NCBI RefSeq assembly: GCF_003864975.1 | Contig: NZ_BHGL01000006.1 | Coordinates: forward strand, 372,001-436,000 | Length of the DNA stretch: 64,000 nt | Reading direction: 5' to 3' | Source: Sulfuriferula thiophila | Lineage (GTDB): Bacteria > Pseudomonadota > Gammaproteobacteria > Burkholderiales > Sulfuriferulaceae | Shown here: piece after piece, positions 59,328 to 64,000 of the stretch | Layout: each line of letters starts with the position of its first letter | How positions within the stretch are numbered: the stretch's first letter is position 1 | Program-made: the position numbers and the translations under genes | The notes under the pieces: generated by a model | Told to the model about the DNA's origin: nothing | Databases searched by the model: none | The model's input: the letters and a program-made list of their open reading frames with translations, nothing else

Positions 59328-59627
59328 CTACATATCGAAACAGTGCTGTGGTGTGGTATGTAGCTGCCCTAGCGGCGCATCTTTAATCAATAGTTCGGTA
59401 ATGTCCTGACTGGATATAGGTTTACTGAACAAATAACCCTGAGCTTCATTGCAATTGAGCGTTTGCAGTAAACGATATTGATTGGTTTCCTCAACACCCT
59501 CTGCAATCAGATTAAGATTCAATCCTTGCGCCAGAGCACATATCGCCGTGACGATAGATTCGTTGTCTGAGTCTCCTGAAAATGCAGGCATGGCTGTTGA
59601 TTGTGCGCAGTCGGTTTTCGTTTGCAT
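59328..59627 (-). pseudogene. EAL-domain C-terminal fragment
   Basis: The 99-codon frame contains DNESIVTAICALAQGLNLNLIAEGVEE, LLQTLNCNEAQGYLFSKPIS and a short tail, which match only the last third of an EAL domain (after the DDFGTGYSS motif). The first 20 residues are unrelated. It has no catalytic EAL or DDFG motif, so it is probably a remnant of a larger cyclic di-GMP phosphodiesterase. It may still be read as a small protein, but that is doubtful. Confidence 0.75.
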
Positions 59628-59697
59628 TATGATAGCTACGTTGAGGCAGACGCACAGGGTAATATGCCACCTGCATTAGGTTGTTATAATAAACTAA

Positions 59698-60492
<795 letters not shown>

Positions 60493-60513
60493 TTTCGGAA
60501 AATTACGCAATTG

Positions 60514-61188
60514 ATGCTTGATGCAACTGATCTTGGTGCTATCTGGCTAACCCTCAGATTGGCGACGGTGACGACGGTGCTGCTGTTGCTGGTCGGTACG
60601 CCTATCGCCTGGTGGCTGGCGCGGACGCGATCGTGGACTAAGGGGCCAGTGGGTGCCTTAGTGGCGCTGCCCATTGTGCTGCCGCCCTCGGTAATTGGTT
60701 TTTATCTGTTGCTGGCAATGGGGCCGAATGGTCCTATCGGCCATTTTACCCAGTCATTGGGGCTAGGGATGCTGCCGTTTACGTTTGCCGGCCTGGTGCT
60801 GGCGTCCACCTTCTATTCTTTACCCTTTGTGGTGCAGCCGATACAGAATGCCTTTGAAGCGATCGGCGAGCGTCCGCTCGAAGTGGCGGCGACATTGCGT
60901 GCTTCGCCGCGGGATACGTTTTTCAGTGTGGTGCTGCCCTTGGCCAAACCGGGTTTTCTGACCGCGACCATACTTGGCTTTGCCCATACTGTTGGTGAAT
61001 TCGGCGTGGTGCTCATGATAGGTGGCAATATCCCGGATAAAACGCGGGTGGTCTCGGTGCAGATCTATGATCATGTGGAGGCGCTGGAATATACCGAGGC
61101 GCATACGTTGGCAGCGATCATGGTGCTGTTTTCATTTGCGGTATTGCTGCTGTTGTATCGATTTAATGCGTCAGGCAGGCCGAAATGA
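60514..61188 (+). CDS. modB: Molybdate ABC transporter permease
   Basis: ATG 60514 gives 224 residues with five membrane segments; TTG 60511 is possible. The permease loop [33 protein letters not shown] is well conserved, as is [16 protein letters not shown] typical of ModB. It overlaps modC by 4 bp. Confidence 0.94.
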   Translation: MLDATDLGAIWLTLRLATVTTVLLLLVGTPIAWWLARTRSWTKGPVGALVALPIVLPPSVIGFYLLLAMGPNGPIGHFTQSLGLGMLPFTFAGLVLASTFYSLPFVVQPIQNAFEAIGERPLEVAATLRASPRDTFFSVVLPLAKPGFLTATILGFAHTVGEFGVVLMIGGNIPDKTRVVSVQIYDHVEALEYTEAHTLAAIMVLFSFAVLLLLYRFNASGRPK

Positions 61189-62279
61189 TGACGAATCCAG
61201 AATCCGGTATACGCGCGCGCTTCCACTTTGAGCGCTCTGGCTTTGCGCTGGATGTCGATCTGGATTTACCGGGCAAAGGGGTGACTGCGTTATTCGGCCA
61301 TTCCGGTTCCGGTAAAACCACAGTGTTAAGGGCAATAGCTGGGCTGGAACGCGTGGCGGGGGGTTATCTGGCGGTGAATGGCAGTGTCTGGCAGGACGAC
61401 GCGCGGGGCATTTTCATGCCGACATATCAGCGCCCGATAGGGTATGTGTTTCAGGAAGCCAGTCTGTTTGCGCATTTGAATATACGCCAGAATCTGGAGT
61501 TTGGGCAGCAACGGGTGCCGCAACAGCAGAGATGCGTGTCGTTGGATCAGGCTATTGCGCTGCTAGGCATAGGGCATTTGCTGTCGCGCATGCCTGACGC
61601 CTTATCTGGCGGCGAACGTCAGCGGGTGGGTATTGCGCGGGCGCTGGCAGTGAGCCCGCAATTATTGTTGATGGATGAGCCTTTAGCCGCGCTCGACTTA
61701 AAACTCAAGGGTGAGATATTGCCTTATCTGGAACGATTGCATGATGAGCTGGATATCCCGTTGCTCTATGTGAGTCATGCGCCGGATGAAGTGGCGCGTC
61801 TGGCTGATCATCTGGTGTTGCTGGATCATGGGCAGGTACTCGCCAGCGGGGCGCTTTCAGAAACGCTGGCGCGGCTTGATCTGCCGTTAAGTCAGCATGA
61901 TGACGCCGGCGTGGTGCTGGCGGGTTCGGTGAGCGGATTCGACAGGCAATGGCATTTATGCCAGGTGGGGTTTGTGGGCGGCAATTTGTGGGTACGCGAT
62001 AACGGCGCAACGCTTAATCAGTCATTGCGTGTGCGTATTCTGGCGCGTGATGTCAGTCTGACCTTGACGCCGCATACCGATGGCAGCATTCTCAATATAT
62101 TGCCCGCTGTGGTCACCGAGCTTGGTGATGACCAGCATCCGGCATTAACGCTGGTGCGCCTCGATGCTGGTGGTGCGCCATTACTGGCACGGCTCACCCG
62201 GCGTTCAGCCGCAGCGCTTGATCTGCATCCGGGCCGGGCAGTATGGGCGCAGATCAAATCGGTAGCATTGTTAGGATAA
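61185..62279 (+). CDS. modC: Molybdate ABC transporter ATP-binding protein
   Basis: The product has 364 residues: N-terminal ATPase with Walker [10 protein letters not shown], signature [15 protein letters not shown] and Walker [14 protein letters not shown], then a C-terminal TOBE/MOP domain (about 295-360) that can bind molybdate. It energises uptake with ModAB. Molybdoenzymes needing this import are not in the window. A strong terminator follows. Confidence 0.95.
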   Translation: MMTNPESGIRARFHFERSGFALDVDLDLPGKGVTALFGHSGSGKTTVLRAIAGLERVAGGYLAVNGSVWQDDARGIFMPTYQRPIGYVFQEASLFAHLNIRQNLEFGQQRVPQQQRCVSLDQAIALLGIGHLLSRMPDALSGGERQRVGIARALAVSPQLLLMDEPLAALDLKLKGEILPYLERLHDELDIPLLYVSHAPDEVARLADHLVLLDHGQVLASGALSETLARLDLPLSQHDDAGVVLAGSVSGFDRQWHLCQVGFVGGNLWVRDNGATLNQSLRVRILARDVSLTLTPHTDGSILNILPAVVTELGDDQHPALTLVRLDAGGAPLLARLTRRSAAALDLHPGRAVWAQIKSVALLG

Positions 62280-62303
62280 AGTTTTTTCAGTGCTTAAATG
62301 AAA

Positions 62304-62344
62304 CGCCCCGTGCAATTTGATCGGAATGCCGATTGCACGGGGCG
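62304..62344. terminator. Bidirectional terminator between modC and tsdA
   Basis: CGCCCCGTGCAAT and ATTGCACGGGGCG form a perfect 13-bp stem around a 15-base loop, placed 25 bp after modC and 20 bp after the tsdA stop on the other strand. There are T-runs near the stem on both sides, though short. It should separate the convergent units. Confidence 0.8.
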
Positions 62345-62364
62345 ATTTGCTGCGTTGGTGCTAT

Positions 62365-63255
62365 TTAGTGAGGTGCGCCGAGTACCTTGCCATCAACGGT
62401 TTCGCCATATTTGCAATTCTCGTCGTGATAATCCTTTTTAGTCTGCGCTATGTCACCCTTGAACCGTGGATCTTGTGGGCGTTCATGGGACATGACATAA
62501 GTAGCGACGTCCCAGGCCTGCTGGTCAGTAAGCGAATAGCCCTTGGAGAGCGGCATATTGGCTTTGATGAAGGAAGCAGCCGTATTGATGCGGTGCATGC
62601 CTGCCCCCCAGTTGAAAGCCTCAGATCCCCACAATGGCGGGAATACCGATTTGCCGTCAACTTTCTTGCCTTCGCCATTAGCGCCATGGCATATCTGGCA
62701 GCTTTCCGTATACACGGTTTTACCACGAATCGCATCAGGGGTGGTAGCCGGTTTTGCTACTTCCGGGTAGCCTGCGCCCTTTAATTTCGCGCCAACCGGT
62801 GCACCGGTTGCCAGCCAGTACGAATAAGTTACCAATGCCACCATCTCCGGGCTATCCGCCGCAGGTGCTTTACCGTTCATGCTGAATTTGAAGCAGCCTT
62901 GTATGCGCTCTTCGTAGGTGTTTACCTTGTTGTTCTTGGCGCGGTAAGCCGGATAGCGCACATAGGCACCCCATAATGGCGAGGAATCCGGTTTGCGGCC
63001 AGCTGCAAGGTGGCAGTTCACGCAGTTCATGCCGTTGCCGACATATTGCTTGGCGTAATGCTGGGTATCTTCAAAAATGTTTTTCCCTTGACGAACGATC
63101 TTTCCAAACTCATCGTTGGGAATACTGTCTTCGCTGGGTGGCGTAAATACAGGTGCGGTAGCCGGAACGGGTGCCGCTGTTTTGCTGGCGGCAGCCGTCA
63201 TGCCCGAGATGGCGAACATAGCCAAAGCGATGGAGATTGCGATGGTGTTTTTCAT
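62365..63255 (-). CDS. tsdA: Thiosulfate dehydrogenase TsdA, diheme cytochrome c
   Basis: The product has 296 residues: a signal peptide (about 1-23), then two c-type heme motifs, CVNCH at 78-82 and CQICH at 186-190. IQGCFKFSMNG at about 119-128 supplies Cys121, matching the unusual Cys axial ligand known for TsdA. AGRKPDSSPLWGAYVRYPAYR and GAGYPEVA also fit. TsdA couples two thiosulfates to tetrathionate in the periplasm, or the reverse. It overlaps tsdB (ATGA). Confidence 0.92.
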   Translation of the reverse strand: MKNTIAISIALAMFAISGMTAAASKTAAPVPATAPVFTPPSEDSIPNDEFGKIVRQGKNIFEDTQHYAKQYVGNGMNCVNCHLAAGRKPDSSPLWGAYVRYPAYRAKNNKVNTYEERIQGCFKFSMNGKAPAADSPEMVALVTYSYWLATGAPVGAKLKGAGYPEVAKPATTPDAIRGKTVYTESCQICHGANGEGKKVDGKSVFPPLWGSEAFNWGAGMHRINTAASFIKANMPLSKGYSLTDQQAWDVATYVMSHERPQDPRFKGDIAQTKKDYHDENCKYGETVDGKVLGAPH

Positions 63256-63893
63256 TTTTGAGTTCCATTGGTTAAAGGTTGATTAGCAAGAAAGGCGGAA
63301 ACAGCCTTGATCTGATCTGCCGATAATTTGCTGGCCACAGATTTCATCAAACCCACTGGATCATTGGCACGGGTACCTGATTTCCATGCCATAAGCTGAT
63401 TGGTAATGTAGGTCGCAGACTGGCCTGTGATCGCCGGAAAGCTAGGGTCTATACCTTGGCCGTTTGCACCGTGGCATTGAAAACAGGCTGGAATTTCATG
63501 GTTCCAGTCGCCGCTGGTGGCGATGGCTTCACCTTTGCGTAACAATGCCGGATCGCCGCCTGCCGGTGTAATGGCGGGGATAGCTAGCGCGGCATAATAG
63601 GCTGCGATAACCTGTATTTCGCTATCCGAAAGCGCCTTGGCGATCGGTTGCATCAGTGGATTGTTACGCTTGCCGGATTGAAAATCATGTAACTGGTGCT
63701 TGATGTAGGCTTCGTTGAGACCAGCCAGACGAGGGAAACCGGCTGCAGGGGTGCCGCCGCCATCTGCACCATGACATGCTATGCAAGCGGTTGCGCCCTG
63801 TTTATTGCCTTGGGTGGTGATGGTCTGGGCAACATCATCGGCTTGCGCCAGGAGGGGTATGCAGGTGAGTGTGGCTAATAAGAAATGCTTCAA
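63252..63893 (-). CDS. tsdB: TsdB-like diheme cytochrome c
   Basis: The product has 213 residues from a TTG start at 63893, with AAGGAG at 63900-63905. It has a signal peptide, and heme motifs CIACH (37-41) and CFQCH (137-141), in two cytochrome c4-like halves with HGADGGGTPAAGFPRLAGL and HGANGQGIDPSFPAITGQ. TsdB accepts electrons from TsdA and passes them to the terminal oxidase chain. tsdA follows with a 4-bp overlap. Confidence 0.9.
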   Translation of the reverse strand: MKHFLLATLTCIPLLAQADDVAQTITTQGNKQGATACIACHGADGGGTPAAGFPRLAGLNEAYIKHQLHDFQSGKRNNPLMQPIAKALSDSEIQVIAAYYAALAIPAITPAGGDPALLRKGEAIATSGDWNHEIPACFQCHGANGQGIDPSFPAITGQSATYITNQLMAWKSGTRANDPVGLMKSVASKLSADQIKAVSAFLANQPLTNGTQK

Positions 63894-63949
63894 AATATAC
63901 TCCTTGAAAACTGGGGTAGTGGTGAATAGGTTAGTTGTGTGGCTGTTGC

Positions 63950-63988
63950 ATATTAGAATTAAATAATTATATTATTTAATTCTAATAT
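63950..63988. promoter_or_regulatory. Long AT-rich palindrome upstream of tsdB
   Basis: Two perfect 18-bp arms (63950-63967 and 63971-63988), beginning ATATTAGAATTAAATAAT, are separated by only TAT. It is 56 bp upstream of the tsdB start, a classic operator position, and has arms far longer than a chance repeat. It could also fold into a cruciform. The next gene is outside the window. Confidence 0.7.
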
Positions 63989-64000
63989 TTATAGCGTATC

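Overview
The window looks like a chromosomal segment of a Gram-negative, sulfur-oxidising betaproteobacterium, probably autotrophic and near the Sulfuriferula/Sulfuricella/Gallionellales group. This placement rests on gene content and protein style (TsdA/TsdB-type cytochromes, TusA, two DsrE-family proteins, a persulfide dioxygenase, GlcDEF, many GGDEF/EAL proteins), not on a database match. No tRNA, rRNA, CRISPR array or intact insertion sequence was seen.

Layout. 1-2452: the end of glnE, ilvE, a small CHCC zinc protein and a persulfide dioxygenase. 2449-10639: an IclR regulator divergent from a tightly packed operon of a transketolase-like ThDP enzyme, a four-carbon acid sugar kinase and glycolate oxidase GlcDEF. 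10714-12232: a SHOCT protein, a DUF302 protein, a doubtful short ORF and an OsmC protein. 12505-17089: ethanolamine permease, EutB, EutC and an EutR-like AraC regulator, with no microcompartment genes. 17439-20190: an exported DsrE protein, gamma-glutamyltransferase and a small exported protein. 20407-20752: a broken tyrosine recombinase. 20947-32901: a complete C-P lyase operon, phnF-D-C-E1-E2-G-H-I-J-K-L-M-N-P, followed by a DMT permease and preceded by a Pho-box-like direct repeat.

33203-36582: CHAD protein, phosphoribosyltransferase, a hydrolase wrecked by an internal deletion, and an inverted repeat made of CACGAAA units. 35494-37944: the AmmeMemoRadiSam trio. 38019-41269: ThpR, a host attachment protein plus a 57-codon shrunken copy of it, a GNAT enzyme, a DUF4870 protein and a flavin/PNPOx-like protein. 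41330-45192: a membrane-tethered AraC regulator and a five-gene operon. 45209-52091: a large EAL protein opposite a tusA-dsrE-histidine kinase-response regulator-GGDEF/EAL run. 52127-55940: a metal/thiol block (CDF transporter, thioredoxin-like protein, Cys-tailed small proteins, permease, ArsR, ArsC). 56095-59627: a TorT-like periplasmic protein, a Cache-GGDEF protein and an EAL fragment. 59731-62279: modABC. 62365-63893: tsdB-tsdA behind a long AT-rich palindrome.

The strongest candidate for an undescribed system is the operon at 3338-10639. GlcDEF makes glyoxylate. A transketolase-type enzyme could add a two-carbon ketol to it, giving 3-oxo-tetronate, which is the known substrate type of OtnK-class kinases. 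That would be a route from glycolate back to triose phosphate. It is inference from gene content and chemistry only. Secondary leads are the sulfur-relay/c-di-GMP cluster, the TorT-GGDEF pair, the zinc-ribbon-bearing PhnK, and several gene remnants made by internal deletion.
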